Positions 29,594 through 39,318 of a stretch of DNA of 46,930 nt are shown here, one piece after another. The notes below the pieces were generated by a model. That model saw only the letters and a program-made list of their open reading frames with translations. It was not told the DNA's origin and did no database searches. The stretch is from Gammaproteobacteria bacterium (lineage in GTDB: Bacteria; Pseudomonadota; Gammaproteobacteria; DSM-16500). Position 1 is the stretch's first letter; each line of letters begins with the position of its first letter. Position numbers and translations under genes: made by a program. The DNA lies in assembly GCA_014132615.1 (NCBI GenBank), contig BMAH01000061.1:1-46930 (forward strand), read 5' to 3'.

Positions 29594-31045
29594 ATGGCAT
29601 TGCATAATGCAGTCGATGAAAACCACCGTAGCGCAGTAGATAATGAATTACTAGCTATTGCAGAATACGCCGCACGCAAAACTATTCAAAGTGAACTTGC
29701 TTATACAACAGCGCGCTATTGCTTAATGGATGCACTAGGCTGCGCTATTTTAGCGCTGCAGTATCCTGCATGTACAAAACTACTAGGGCCCATAGTACCA
29801 GGCACTGTTGTGCCTGTTGGTTCAAAAGTTCCTGGAACTAATTATTACTTAGATCCTATTTTAGCTGCCTTTAACATTGGCACCCTAGTTCGCTGGTTAG
29901 ATTTTAATGATACTTGGCTAGCTGCAGAATGGGGTCATCCTTCAGATAACTTAGGAGCTATTTTAGCGGTTACCGATTATTTAAGCCGAAAAAATTTGCA
30001 AGAAGGCAAATCACCTATCTTAGTGAAAGAAGTGTTAGCTGCTATGATTAAAGCGCATGAAATTCAAGGTGTACTCGCCTTGGAAAATGGCTTTAATCGT
30101 TTGGGCTTTGATCATGTTATTTTAGTAAGAATCGCATCGACCGCTGTTGCTACCTACCTTTTAGGTGGTGATGCAGAGCAAATTGCAAATGCTTTATCTC
30201 AAGCCTGGCTAGATGGCGCTGCTCTTCGCACTTATAGACATGCACCTAATACCGGCTCACGCAAATCTTGGGCAGCAGGCGATGCTACAAGTCGCGCGAC
30301 GCGCTTAGCTTGGATGACTATGCAAGGTGAAATGGGTTATAGCAGCCCTCTCACTGCTAAAAAATGGGGCTTTTACGATGTTATCATGAAAGGCAATCCC
30401 CTGAAGTTAGCCAGGCCTTTTGGCACTTACGTCATGGAAAATGTATTATTTAAAATTTCTTTCCCCGCTGAATTCCATGCACAAACTGCCGTTGAATGCG
30501 CAATCAAATTGCATCCACAAATCAAAGATAAATTAAATCAAATTGAAAAAATTGTATTAACTACACAAGAGTCCGCTGTACGCATTATCAGTAAATCTGG
30601 ACCTCTACATAATCCAGCTGACAGAGATCATTGTTTACAATACATGGTTGCTGTCGCTTTATTAGAAGGCGATTTAACCGCCGATCATTACGAAGATGAA
30701 TTTGCTTTTGATAAACGTATAGATCAATTACGCAGCAAAATGGTAGTTGAAGAAGATGCAAAATTTTCCAAAGATTATCTTGATCCTGAAAAACGCTCTA
30801 TCGCCAATGCAATTCAAGTATTCTTTACTGATGGCAGCAAAACAGAAAAAATAACCGTGGAATACCCTGTCGGCCACCAACGCCGTCGCGAAGAAGGGAT
30901 ACCATTAATGTTTAAGAAATTTGAAGATAGTATTGGCGAGCATTATCCACAAGAAACAGTTAAAAAAATGCTAGCTATTTTCAATGATCAAAAAATATTA
31001 GAAAATATGCCGGTGAATGAATTAATAGATATGTTTGCTAAATAA
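29594..31045 (+). CDS. prpD: 2-Methylcitrate dehydratase
   Basis: Dehydrates 2-methylcitrate to 2-methyl-cis-aconitate. The 483-residue product is of the cofactor-free MmgE/PrpD family, with [23 protein letters not shown] (key parts RWLDFND and GHPSDN), [17 protein letters not shown]-like sequence [32 protein letters not shown] and the tail [11 protein letters not shown]. It completes prpBCD. No acnD/prpF and no prpR lie next to it, so hydration of the product would rest on an aconitase elsewhere. Confidence 0.95.
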   Translation: MALHNAVDENHRSAVDNELLAIAEYAARKTIQSELAYTTARYCLMDALGCAILALQYPACTKLLGPIVPGTVVPVGSKVPGTNYYLDPILAAFNIGTLVRWLDFNDTWLAAEWGHPSDNLGAILAVTDYLSRKNLQEGKSPILVKEVLAAMIKAHEIQGVLALENGFNRLGFDHVILVRIASTAVATYLLGGDAEQIANALSQAWLDGAALRTYRHAPNTGSRKSWAAGDATSRATRLAWMTMQGEMGYSSPLTAKKWGFYDVIMKGNPLKLARPFGTYVMENVLFKISFPAEFHAQTAVECAIKLHPQIKDKLNQIEKIVLTTQESAVRIISKSGPLHNPADRDHCLQYMVAVALLEGDLTADHYEDEFAFDKRIDQLRSKMVVEEDAKFSKDYLDPEKRSIANAIQVFFTDGSKTEKITVEYPVGHQRRREEGIPLMFKKFEDSIGEHYPQETVKKMLAIFNDQKILENMPVNELIDMFAK

Positions 31046-31071
31046 TATAGAAAAATTATCTAGATACGCTA

Positions 31072-31124
31072 AGCTAGTGTATGTTACTACCATTATTAAT
31101 ATAATTTAGTTGCTCACACTAGCT
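31072..31124. terminator. Inverted repeat between convergent prpD and orphan gene
   Basis: Nine-base arms AGCTAGTGT (31072-31080) and ACACTAGCT (31116-31124) are separated by 35 bases. The loop is long, so this is only a possible bidirectional terminator. Confidence 0.3.
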
Positions 31125-31135
31125 AATTTAGCTAA

Positions 31136-33307
31136 TTAATCTTTTCGTAGGCGCTTAATTGAAGACTGAGGAGAGGTTCTTGAATGACTAGGATCAATTG
31201 GCACATTTATGCTACGACTTTTGGCAAAAGCCCAGTCAGCTAACTCCCTATAAGCTTGGCGCTCAATTCCTAAAGAAATTTTCACTAGAGAACTAGCTAT
31301 TTTATGGATATAAGCTGCATTAGATTTATTTCCATTATCTAAGCTATTCTTAAAAAAAGCTATTAGCACCTTAAGCATTTTTGGCCACTCATTTTTTCTG
31401 ATTTGGTCTTCAAAATAATTTAAACGTTCAATGAAAACATTTAAATTATTTGCCCAATATTTAATTAAATGGTTTTTTAATTCATCGACAGATTGAAAAA
31501 GCATGCTTTCATTCCATTCGATTATTCCACCATAAGTAAGAATATTAATTTCAGCGTCGATTAATAATTCATTTTTAATTGCGCCTATAGTCAAAAGATA
31601 GTGTAGATGGTTCAAGACATCTCTCACCTGATTAGGAAAAATAGCGTAGTAAACCATGGGATTGATAGGAGGATTTCTACTTTCAGGCAAGTGCTCAATA
31701 AAATTAGGATTCAGGAATTCTTTAAAAAAATAGATTGGCATCGTAAGAATGCTTTTCTCTGTGATCCAGCTATTTTGAATTAAATATTGTGCTTCAGCCG
31801 TCTGCAAAAATAGGGGTTTCAATTGGTGTTTAGCTGTATTAAACATCAAATATTTTATAGCATTTCGCAGTTGATTAAATATGTCATAATTACTTCGAAT
31901 TTTTTCACTGACATATTTCCATGCTTCTTTAACCTGTGCATCTCCCTGGTAAATGGATAAGGTTTTAATTAATTCAACCATTTCATTTTTTATAGGCCGC
32001 TTTAAGAAAGCACTTGTAATAGTCTGTGTCTTATTAAAATAATTTATTAATTTCTTTAACCCTGCAATAAGCATATCTCCGCGCGGTCTATCGTCTAACA
32101 GTCTTTGAATAAAGCCAATTAATTGACCTTTATAAAAAAAATCACTTATGATATCATCATCTTTGTATTGCAAAAATGGTAAATTATTACTGCTAAAGAC
32201 TAATGAAGTTGAATTATCTCCTGAACAAGCCGCCCCATCGCTTGATATACCATATAGGCTATCATAATCACTATCTGATTCAATCCTATGTGTAAATATT
32301 CTAATAACTGCATTATCATTAACTAAATGACTATCATTTGATAAAAATTGGACTTCATTTTCTTGTTGAATCAACTCCATGTCTTTTAAAAAACTTATAA
32401 TCTCATTAGGCTCTATTACTCTATGCGGTAAAAAAAAATCACACCTCCCTTCATCCTTATAAGTGAGAAAATAGCTTGCAATAAAAATGTTTGCTATTCG
32501 TTTATCTTGAATATACCCTGGAATAAAACGATGTGACTTTAAATAAAATTCTATGTTTTCTTTATTAAAAATAGTTGTATTTAATAGTTGACTTACAAAT
32601 AAAGGTTCTTTGTTAGATAAATTTAATAGTATATCAATAGGATCTAATTGGCTTATTCTATGATTAATCTCAATACCACATGCGGCACTTTCGTTATTTA
32701 TCGGCAATCCCATAGGCAATGAAGAAAAAAAAGGATAATCTGCTTGTGTAGCATCTTGACATTCCCCATACTGATAACTCTCTATTAAGGGAATATCAAA
32801 ATCGATTAACTTTTGACTAAAATATTTTTTTAATGGCGATTCCAATCCAGCAGAAACTTCAATAATCCCTATTGAATGACTTATAAAATCTTCTAAGCCT
32901 TTATTTTCACTCTTTTGCAACCAATGATTTAACTCTTCGGGTGATTCAGTTTGATAATCTAATGAATTTCTAAATACCCAATATTTATCACAAAATAACG
33001 TATAATGCGTTTGTAAGTCATTAATAATATATTCAGCGTTTCTTGTCTCGCCTTTATCATCTTCATGTTCAGTTTGTAACAAAAAACCAATGTTATAAAA
33101 ATAAGGCTGTAAAAACTCTTTTATTTCACGAGCAAAATGTTTAGCATGAATATAATCACCAACTCCATCACTAAAATTTTTTACCACAATAAGCACATTG
33201 TAATGCCTTGAAGTAGCTGCTAATGAATTTTGATCTTTAAATAGAGCCCACCCCATAGATGGGTAATGAGCTCTTAGATCTGCTAATGATATGCTCCTGG
33301 TTTGCAT
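31136..33307 (-). CDS. Large orphan protein with GT-B glycosyltransferase-like features
   Basis: No confident family. In the 723-residue protein, residues 36-65 (HYNVLIVVKNFSDGVGDYIH...) look like the first beta-strand and glycine loop of a GT-B glycosyltransferase. Residues 353-381 (ISSDGAACSGDNSTS...LPFLQY) look like the donor-sugar site of such enzymes, a strand-turn with SGDNS followed by a PF motif. The spacing between the two blocks, about 310 residues, is right for the two Rossmann halves. The C-terminal 320 residues are helical. The last residues are SIKRLRKD, a basic patch. There is no signal peptide. TATAAT-like boxes lie at 33319-33324 and 33336-33341 on the minus strand. A secreted glycosyltransferase is possible; unproven. 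Confidence 0.65.
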   Translation of the reverse strand: MQTRSISLADLRAHYPSMGWALFKDQNSLAATSRHYNVLIVVKNFSDGVGDYIHAKHFAREIKEFLQPYFYNIGFLLQTEHEDDKGETRNAEYIINDLQTHYTLFCDKYWVFRNSLDYQTESPEELNHWLQKSENKGLEDFISHSIGIIEVSAGLESPLKKYFSQKLIDFDIPLIESYQYGECQDATQADYPFFSSLPMGLPINNESAACGIEINHRISQLDPIDILLNLSNKEPLFVSQLLNTTIFNKENIEFYLKSHRFIPGYIQDKRIANIFIASYFLTYKDEGRCDFFLPHRVIEPNEIISFLKDMELIQQENEVQFLSNDSHLVNDNAVIRIFTHRIESDSDYDSLYGISSDGAACSGDNSTSLVFSSNNLPFLQYKDDDIISDFFYKGQLIGFIQRLLDDRPRGDMLIAGLKKLINYFNKTQTITSAFLKRPIKNEMVELIKTLSIYQGDAQVKEAWKYVSEKIRSNYDIFNQLRNAIKYLMFNTAKHQLKPLFLQTAEAQYLIQNSWITEKSILTMPIYFFKEFLNPNFIEHLPESRNPPINPMVYYAIFPNQVRDVLNHLHYLLTIGAIKNELLIDAEINILTYGGIIEWNESMLFQSVDELKNHLIKYWANNLNVFIERLNYFEDQIRKNEWPKMLKVLIAFFKNSLDNGNKSNAAYIHKIASSLVKISLGIERQAYRELADWAFAKSRSINVPIDPSHSRTSPQSSIKRLRKD

Positions 33308-33413
33308 AAAAAAACCTAATTATATTTATTAAATAATTATAACTCATCCTTGTTTTATTGGATTAATTCAAGTTTTTCAATAAATTACTTATAGGCAAGT
33401 GAGAGAAAAATTT

Positions 33414-34394
33414 TTAAAACCAATGCCGACGCTTAAAAATATAGAGAAGCACGAGAGCGCATAAGAAAATTAATGAAAGCGCCCAGAAATAACCGTATTT
33501 CCAATCCAACTCAGGCATCCAATGAAAATTCATACCATAAATGCCGGTAATAAGTGTCAGTGGTAAAAATATTGCTGCAAAAGCAGTTAGCACACGCATA
33601 GTTTCATTTAACTTTTGCATTAAAGTATTTTCTATTTGATCCAATAAACCATTCAGCATATCCCGTATTGAATCTGACTCATGCACAACCATATGTGTAT
33701 GATTGGATAAATTACTCAAAGAAACTTGGCATTGATCCGAAATAACTGATATTTTTTTACCAGCAATGCGCATAAGGATTTCACGTATTGCAATTGTGTG
33801 CCGCTTAATTTTCATTACCTGCTGCTTAACAGCCATCACATGATCGTAAATATTTTTATGCGTTTTGTGTACACTCGCGTCCAATTTTTCTGCGACCACT
33901 TCATAATTAAATAAAATACGTGAATAGTCATTCACTACACTATCTAAAAGTAGAAATAAAATAAAACACGGTGTTTTAGCAAATTTAATTGCTTGGGGTG
34001 CACTCTCTTTTAATTCAAATAAGGCGTGTAAAGGTTGATTAGAAGCTGTAAAACAAAAGTGATCGGTTAAATGAATAATAAGATCACCAAATTTTGCATG
34101 GTGTGTTTTACTTAAATCCGATGATAAAAGGCATTGTATTTTGATAGTAAGTGCTTCATCAGTATCGATAAGTATAGGAATAGGTTTCTTTTCTTTGTAA
34201 ACACGAATAACTTGTTCGCTTAATTTTAATTTAGCTAACCAATCTTCAAATTGACCTTGCTGATTTAAATCACAATGAATCCAGTAAATTTTATTATTAT
34301 CAGTAAAATCTGAGGGCAACTCTTGCAATGAGAGCTGCCTAACACTTAAGCGCTTCACATCAAATTCAATACAAATTGATTCAAAATGCACCAT
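33414..34394 (-). CDS. corA: CorA-family magnesium/divalent cation transporter
   Basis: Pentameric inner-membrane channel for Mg2+ (also Co2+, Ni2+). The 326-residue protein has a large cytoplasmic N-terminal domain, a long stalk helix (about 160-260), then two C-terminal membrane helices: VLTAFAAIFLPLTLITGIY, followed by the signature YGMNFHWMPE, and YFWALSLIFLCALVLLYIF, ending in a basic KRRHWF. GMN is the selectivity motif. The P-E-L loop sequence fits CorA better than the Zn2+ transporter ZntB. It is divergent from the CE-protease gene, about 240 bases away. Confidence 0.9.
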   Translation of the reverse strand: MVHFESICIEFDVKRLSVRQLSLQELPSDFTDNNKIYWIHCDLNQQGQFEDWLAKLKLSEQVIRVYKEKKPIPILIDTDEALTIKIQCLLSSDLSKTHHAKFGDLIIHLTDHFCFTASNQPLHALFELKESAPQAIKFAKTPCFILFLLLDSVVNDYSRILFNYEVVAEKLDASVHKTHKNIYDHVMAVKQQVMKIKRHTIAIREILMRIAGKKISVISDQCQVSLSNLSNHTHMVVHESDSIRDMLNGLLDQIENTLMQKLNETMRVLTAFAAIFLPLTLITGIYGMNFHWMPELDWKYGYFWALSLIFLCALVLLYIFKRRHWF

Positions 34395-34633
34395 AAGCGA
34401 AGTCCATTTATCGACCCTTAAATTATAACATAGAGCAAAACGTTGATAGGTAACCCATTGATTTTATTACTTAGGTAATTTCTACCCTTAAGTATAATTT
34501 TATTTCCACATATTATGCACTTCTGATTAAAAGACAAGCAAACCGAGGTAAATAGCTCAACCTGTCACGATCTACAAGCAAGTAAAACCAGTTCAAATTA
34601 TTTATAAATAATAATTTTACAGAGAATTAAATT

Positions 34634-37600
34634 ATGCATGAGAGAATACACGACATAATAAGGGAATCCCAAATAGCTCGTTTCAGAGTAATTAAGTTAC
34701 TTAATAAAACCAGCGTTTATTTTACTCCAGACAATGTAATTGCCTCTTTAGTAAATACAAATTCCATATCATTTATGGAAAAATATTTTAAACAACACAC
34801 TAAAAATCCCGTACTGCCTCTTTTTAGTGCTTATGAAAATAACATGTCTTACACATTTACTGATTTTTTTAAGGGTTATGAAAGTATAATTGAGAAACAT
34901 GACAAATTAAAAATGATAAGCACACCCCGCGACGATTTAGAATATATACTACCTTTACTTCATTCTAGTAATCGCTTTGCTTTCCTTATTCGCTATGAAC
35001 ATCAAATAAAACAATTTGATGACCTAATAAAAATTGTAAAGCTTTTACCTTATGATGATGGGTTAAAATATATAAATTGTTACCAACATTATCTGTTACA
35101 TTGCGATGAATCCATACCAAATGTTATCGCTACTTTATTAGCGTTTTTTCCAGAAAGTTATCATCTAGCTATAATACAAAAATGGCATTATTTTATAAAA
35201 GAAGAAGAAATAGATTCTATAAAAAAATATATGCCAAATGCATCCAATATAAAATTAGAAAAGCACCATTTATTATCAATTCCAAATATTTTGCCATTTA
35301 TTTTAAAACTTATTCCTGATGATAATAAATTATTTTATCTTTATGCATACCTAGAAGAACTATCTACATTAAATAAGAATCCAAAAACTCCTATATTTAA
35401 TACAACTATTGCACCTCTTGCAAGTGTACTCTCCGACCATGAGTACTTCATATTTATAAGAATGCTATTAAATAACAATGCATTATCTATAGATGATATG
35501 GCTTTCCTAATCAAGCACTGCCAATCAGATGAAAATTTCTTACTAGTTGACTTAGCGAAACCATTAATAAAAGACTTTATATCGTTACATAAAATTATCT
35601 GTACATTATTGCAAGAAAAAAGGCTTAATTATGCAAAAGAATTTATTCATCTTATTACGAGTGAAAATGCAGATAAAATTATAAATCTACTAGATAAACC
35701 TGATGCTAGTAAATTAGATCAGTTACTAAATTCTCATTATAGACATCTACCAGAGCTGCCTTCAAGAAAAGAAGAACTCGTATTAATGTGTAAAGATGAT
35801 GGTGGGCTTTATCAACACATAGTCTTAGGAGCACTAAGAACCAGATTTCAGGGGACTAACGTTTATATTCCCTCATTAAATGAAATATCTGGGTGTGACG
35901 CTCATCTTTCTTTAGAAAAATTAAAACAAAGTTCATATGAATACATTGCTCTACCTTTTGCTTATGATTATAAGCATCAAATCGCTATTTGGGTAAGACT
36001 AAGTGATGCCCATGTAGAAGTCATTGATTCTCAGCGTATGGGTTATAGTATAGACGTTGAAACTCGCTTAAAATCACTACTTGGCGATGATATTACGATA
36101 TCGAGTGATAGGCCAATAGCATTTCAAACTGATAAATGGTCTTGTGCCATACATTTAATAGCTAACTTATGGCGAAAATATTCTGGTGAAGAAGATAATT
36201 TAAATGATTTGCTAGAATTAGCTGATTTCTATTATTCACTCTATGAAAACAGTCTACCAGTTGATACTGAAGCACAAAAATTAGCATCTATTACAAGTGA
36301 GAAAATAAACCAATTACTAAATAAACTTAATATATTAACTAATGATTATTTTAAGATAATTAAAAGCCAATCGTATATATCTTGGGAAAAATTAGTAAAT
36401 GACTATAAAGCTATTAAGCAGTCAAAACATTCTCTACCTGATAGATATGGCATTCTTATACTTGAATTAGCGGGTATAGAGTTAATTGATAATACAACAA
36501 TTAAAACAGAGTTATTAATACGATTTTTAAAAAATAGTAATTTTAAAAATATTAAAGATAAGTGGTTTATAGATTGCCCAATTAGCACTGACCTTCAACT
36601 TAAATTACAGGAAGATAAAGAAAATAGTCAAAAATTACTTAAGGGTTTACTAGAAATTGTGCTTGCAACTGACATTTCTTTGGAAAATAAAACAAGTATA
36701 ATTGGGCAAATGTTAGATTGGGACGACGTCTATTATTCTAGGATGAAAAATCATTTTGGATTTAAGGATGATGAATTTTTATTTATTGCTACCTACATTA
36801 TTGTAGATGCCTTATTTACCAATTTAGAAGCAAACCACCAAGAAGAAGAGAGGTATAAAAAAGAAAAAATATCCAGAGACAATCAAAAAATTGTATACTT
36901 TTATGAGATCAAATGTCTTCTGAGCGCCACTCCAGCTGCACCGTATTTAACAGATGATATAGCGCACTCTTTAGCCAATCATGCTTCTGTAGCTTTTATA
37001 AAGAAATTTATATTTAATATTCGCAACAACCCAAGTATAAAAATCAAGAATTATAGAAAAACACCTGGATTTAATAATTTCTTTAAAGATTGTAAGACTA
37101 AAAATGAATTTGAATTAATCTTTAAAAAATTAGCAATGCCCCATAACTCATACAAATTCATTCTTAGCATACTAAAAGAAAAAAATAAATTTGCATTTTT
37201 GATGTGGTATCTATCAGAAATATCAACTTCACTTAAAGATATAACTTCAATAATTAAAATTACCAAACCAAGTAATCAATTGTTACTATTAGAGCAATTT
37301 AAAACTCGATTAAAATTCATGGTAAAGAATAAAAATCAATTGGATGAAATGGTAGTACCTATATTATTGCATTTATCTCCTGAAAATCAGATAAATTTTA
37401 TTTTATGGTTTAAAAAAGAATTAACAAAAGACAAAATTGCACATTTATTAGAAATAATTCAACCCAAAAAGTATTACATATCCCTACATGAAATATTTGA
37501 TTTAGCTACATTAAATCTGCATTTTAAAAATTTATCTTATTTATTTCCTATTGTGCCGCAAGAAAGAAAAGTGGATTTCATTAAGGATAATTTAACTAGT

Positions 37601-38134
37601 CAACTTTCAGCAGATATTCTCAATGCTTTCCTGAAAAAGAATGCACATGGAAAATTGGTACTCACTCTTGATTTGAAAAAAATGATTATTAAAGACATCA
37701 GTTTTTTTATTAAAAATGTACTGCTTTCTTTTGAGCAAGAGAATCAAATTAATTTAATCAAATACTGTATTACAGAAAAAATATGCACAACAGAATACAT
37801 TAAACTTTTTATAACTAATCTTAGCAATAAAAATGGTTTAAAACTTGTTAACTTATGCAAGCCTATGATTACCAATTCCTCTTCTTTAGCCTCCTTGCTA
37901 TCTTATTTACCAAAGCGATTTCATGACGCACTCCTACTTGAGTTTTTTCATTTAAATAACAATGAAAATGTACATATTGTAGGAAGCGTATTCCAACAAG
38001 GCCAAGCAATAGACTTTGATTTTTCTATGCTGTCGTCACCAAATTGGGCTAGGATGTTCACCATACAACATTTGACAACAGAAGATGATCTCCATCATCA
38101 ACGAAACGAAAATGTAAATAGATGGGAATATTGA
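34634..38134 (+). CDS. Large protein with Ulp1/CE-clan cysteine protease core flanked by helical repeats
   Basis: A 1166-residue orphan. Its centre has the signature of CE-clan (Ulp1/SENP, C48) peptidases: His448 in YKHQIAIWV, Asp465 in VEVIDSQ, Gln498 in FQTDKWS and Cys504 in WSCAIHL. The spacings H-x16-D and Q-x5-C equal those of yeast Ulp1 (H514, D531, Q574, C580). Such enzymes cleave SUMO, NEDD8 or ubiquitin, or acetylate host kinases (YopJ branch). Residues about 28-155 and 770-890 are diverged copies of one helical module (ILPLLHSSNRFAFLIRY against ILSILKEKNKFAFLMWY), so the protease sits between two repeat arms. No signal peptide or membrane span. The ATG has a weak GAGA ribosome-binding site. 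A translocated host-targeting protease is the best reading; substrate unknown. Confidence 0.8.
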   Translation: MHERIHDIIRESQIARFRVIKLLNKTSVYFTPDNVIASLVNTNSISFMEKYFKQHTKNPVLPLFSAYENNMSYTFTDFFKGYESIIEKHDKLKMISTPRDDLEYILPLLHSSNRFAFLIRYEHQIKQFDDLIKIVKLLPYDDGLKYINCYQHYLLHCDESIPNVIATLLAFFPESYHLAIIQKWHYFIKEEEIDSIKKYMPNASNIKLEKHHLLSIPNILPFILKLIPDDNKLFYLYAYLEELSTLNKNPKTPIFNTTIAPLASVLSDHEYFIFIRMLLNNNALSIDDMAFLIKHCQSDENFLLVDLAKPLIKDFISLHKIICTLLQEKRLNYAKEFIHLITSENADKIINLLDKPDASKLDQLLNSHYRHLPELPSRKEELVLMCKDDGGLYQHIVLGALRTRFQGTNVYIPSLNEISGCDAHLSLEKLKQSSYEYIALPFAYDYKHQIAIWVRLSDAHVEVIDSQRMGYSIDVETRLKSLLGDDITISSDRPIAFQTDKWSCAIHLIANLWRKYSGEEDNLNDLLELADFYYSLYENSLPVDTEAQKLASITSEKINQLLNKLNILTNDYFKIIKSQSYISWEKLVNDYKAIKQSKHSLPDRYGILILELAGIELIDNTTIKTELLIRFLKNSNFKNIKDKWFIDCPISTDLQLKLQEDKENSQKLLKGLLEIVLATDISLENKTSIIGQMLDWDDVYYSRMKNHFGFKDDEFLFIATYIIVDALFTNLEANHQEEERYKKEKISRDNQKIVYFYEIKCLLSATPAAPYLTDDIAHSLANHASVAFIKKFIFNIRNNPSIKIKNYRKTPGFNNFFKDCKTKNEFELIFKKLAMPHNSYKFILSILKEKNKFAFLMWYLSEISTSLKDITSIIKITKPSNQLLLLEQFKTRLKFMVKNKNQLDEMVVPILLHLSPENQINFILWFKKELTKDKIAHLLEIIQPKKYYISLHEIFDLATLNLHFKNLSYLFPIVPQERKVDFIKDNLTSQLSADILNAFLKKNAHGKLVLTLDLKKMIIKDISFFIKNVLLSFEQENQINLIKYCITEKICTTEYIKLFITNLSNKNGLKLVNLCKPMITNSSSLASLLSYLPKRFHDALLLEFFHLNNNENVHIVGSVFQQGQAIDFDFSMLSSPNWARMFTIQHLTTEDDLHHQRNENVNRWEY

Positions 38135-38144
38135 TTAAGCGCTC

Positions 38145-38175
38145 TATGTGGCAATCCAATTGCGATTGCCACATA
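38145..38175. terminator. Bidirectional hairpin between CE-protease gene and cvpA
   Basis: Perfect 12-bp arms TATGTGGCAATC (38145-38156) and GATTGCCACATA (38164-38175), 7-nt loop, lie between two convergent stop codons (38134 and 38185). No long T run, but the position fits a shared terminator. Confidence 0.65.
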
Positions 38176-38184
38176 ACTCATATT

Positions 38185-38814
38185 CTAATTTCCTAATCCC
38201 TTATAACTATCTACGCCTTGCTGAATAGAAGAAGTCACACTATTCATAGTCTCCCCCAACTTTTCTTTTAATCCAGACAAAGTGGGCGAAACTATCGTAC
38301 CCAACCACTGCACCGCAGGTTGGAATGCATTTACTAACTGTGAATTTTGCCACCAAGCTTGATTACTAAATGGTGTTAATTGTAAAACAAAAATAATAAC
38401 TAAGTTAATTAAAAACCCGCGGCAAAATCCAAAAACAGCACCTAATAATCTATTACCTATTCCTAATATACCAACTTGGAATGCCATGTTGATAAAAAAA
38501 CCTAGAATGGCACCTGCAATTAATGTTGCAGCAAATAACACTGCAAAACTTAATCCTAAAGCAATATAGGAAACAGATTGGGTTGCATCCATACCCATGG
38601 TATTAGAAGCTTGCCCCACCACACCTTGCACACTTCCGCTTGAAGTAATCATGGCAGCGAGTGAATGCGAGAATAAAACCGCAATAATAAAAGCCGCAAC
38701 AAGAGTAGCTAGAGAGACTAACTCTCTAACTAATCCGCGGCCAAAGCCTGCCAAGGTTGAGAATAAGAAGATAGCGATTAGTATATAATCTACCCAGTTC
38801 AAATCCCCTGCCAT
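38185..38814 (-). CDS. cvpA: CvpA family inner-membrane protein
   Basis: Named for colicin V production; the family also affects envelope stress and persister traits, and its biochemical role is unclear. The 209-residue protein starts MAGDLNWVDYILIAIFLFSTLAGFGRGLVREL (first helix IFLFSTLAG, motif GxxRGxxREL) and has four membrane segments in the first 150 residues, including YIALGLSFAVLFAATLIAGAI and LINLVIIFVLQL. The glycine-rich NRLLGAVFGFCRGF is typical. AAGGA lies seven bases before the ATG. purF, its usual neighbour in enterobacteria, is not here. Confidence 0.88.
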   Translation of the reverse strand: MAGDLNWVDYILIAIFLFSTLAGFGRGLVRELVSLATLVAAFIIAVLFSHSLAAMITSSGSVQGVVGQASNTMGMDATQSVSYIALGLSFAVLFAATLIAGAILGFFINMAFQVGILGIGNRLLGAVFGFCRGFLINLVIIFVLQLTPFSNQAWWQNSQLVNAFQPAVQWLGTIVSPTLSGLKEKLGETMNSVTSSIQQGVDSYKGLGN

Positions 38815-38951
38815 ATTGTTTTCCTTATTAAAGTCATCGCTATACTTATAGGATAGTACAACTCCCGGCCTGAAAAAACATTGTCTCTGGAAGTAAAGCT
38901 TAACTATCTTTTGGTAAGCTTTTGATTAAAAAAGAGTAATAAATCTCAAAT

Positions 38952-39227
38952 TTATTTTTCTATTTTTTTACGGTAAATCACGCCTATAGCACCAATCACT
39001 TGCACTAATTCAGCTTGGTTAGCGGCGCAAAGTTGATCAAATAATTCACGTCTTTCTTCTCTATCTTCAGACTGAATGCGAATTTTAATTAATTCGTGAT
39101 CATTTAGTGCTCTATCAATTTCTGCATTCACTGACGCAGTTAACCCATTATTACCAATTAAAACAACTGGTTTAAGTTTGTGCGCCTTACCTTTTAATTC
39201 TTGTTTATGTTTAGGAGCCAGTGGCAT
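38952..39227 (-). CDS. yhbY: YhbY/CRM-domain RNA-binding protein
   Basis: Small protein that associates with pre-50S ribosomal particles. The 91-residue product is a single CRM domain: KHKQELKGKAHKLKPVVLIGNNGLT with the GxxG loop GNNG, then INAEIDRALNDHELIKIRIQ-like sequence (VNAEIDRALNDHELIKIRI) and CAANQAELVQVIGAIGVIYRK. The RBS is GGAGG, four bases from the ATG, one of the strongest in the window. ftsJ and greA, common neighbours, are not adjacent here. Confidence 0.92.
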   Translation of the reverse strand: MPLAPKHKQELKGKAHKLKPVVLIGNNGLTASVNAEIDRALNDHELIKIRIQSEDREERRELFDQLCAANQAELVQVIGAIGVIYRKKIEK

Positions 39228-39278
39228 AAAACCTCCTCAAAAAAAGAAGTTTAGCCTAGATAAGAAAGGAAACATAGC

Positions 39279-39312
39279 GGTAAACGGCCTAAATCCTTTA
39301 ATGCCGTTTACC
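39279..39312 (-). terminator. Terminator of the U-box gene
   Basis: A perfect 10-bp inverted repeat, GGTAAACGGC (39279-39288) and GCCGTTTACC (39303-39312), with a 14-nt loop starts seven bases past the U-box gene stop. On the minus strand it is followed by a pyrimidine-rich stretch, GCTATGTTTCCTTTCTT. Confidence 0.65.
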
Positions 39313-39318
39313 AGCTAA

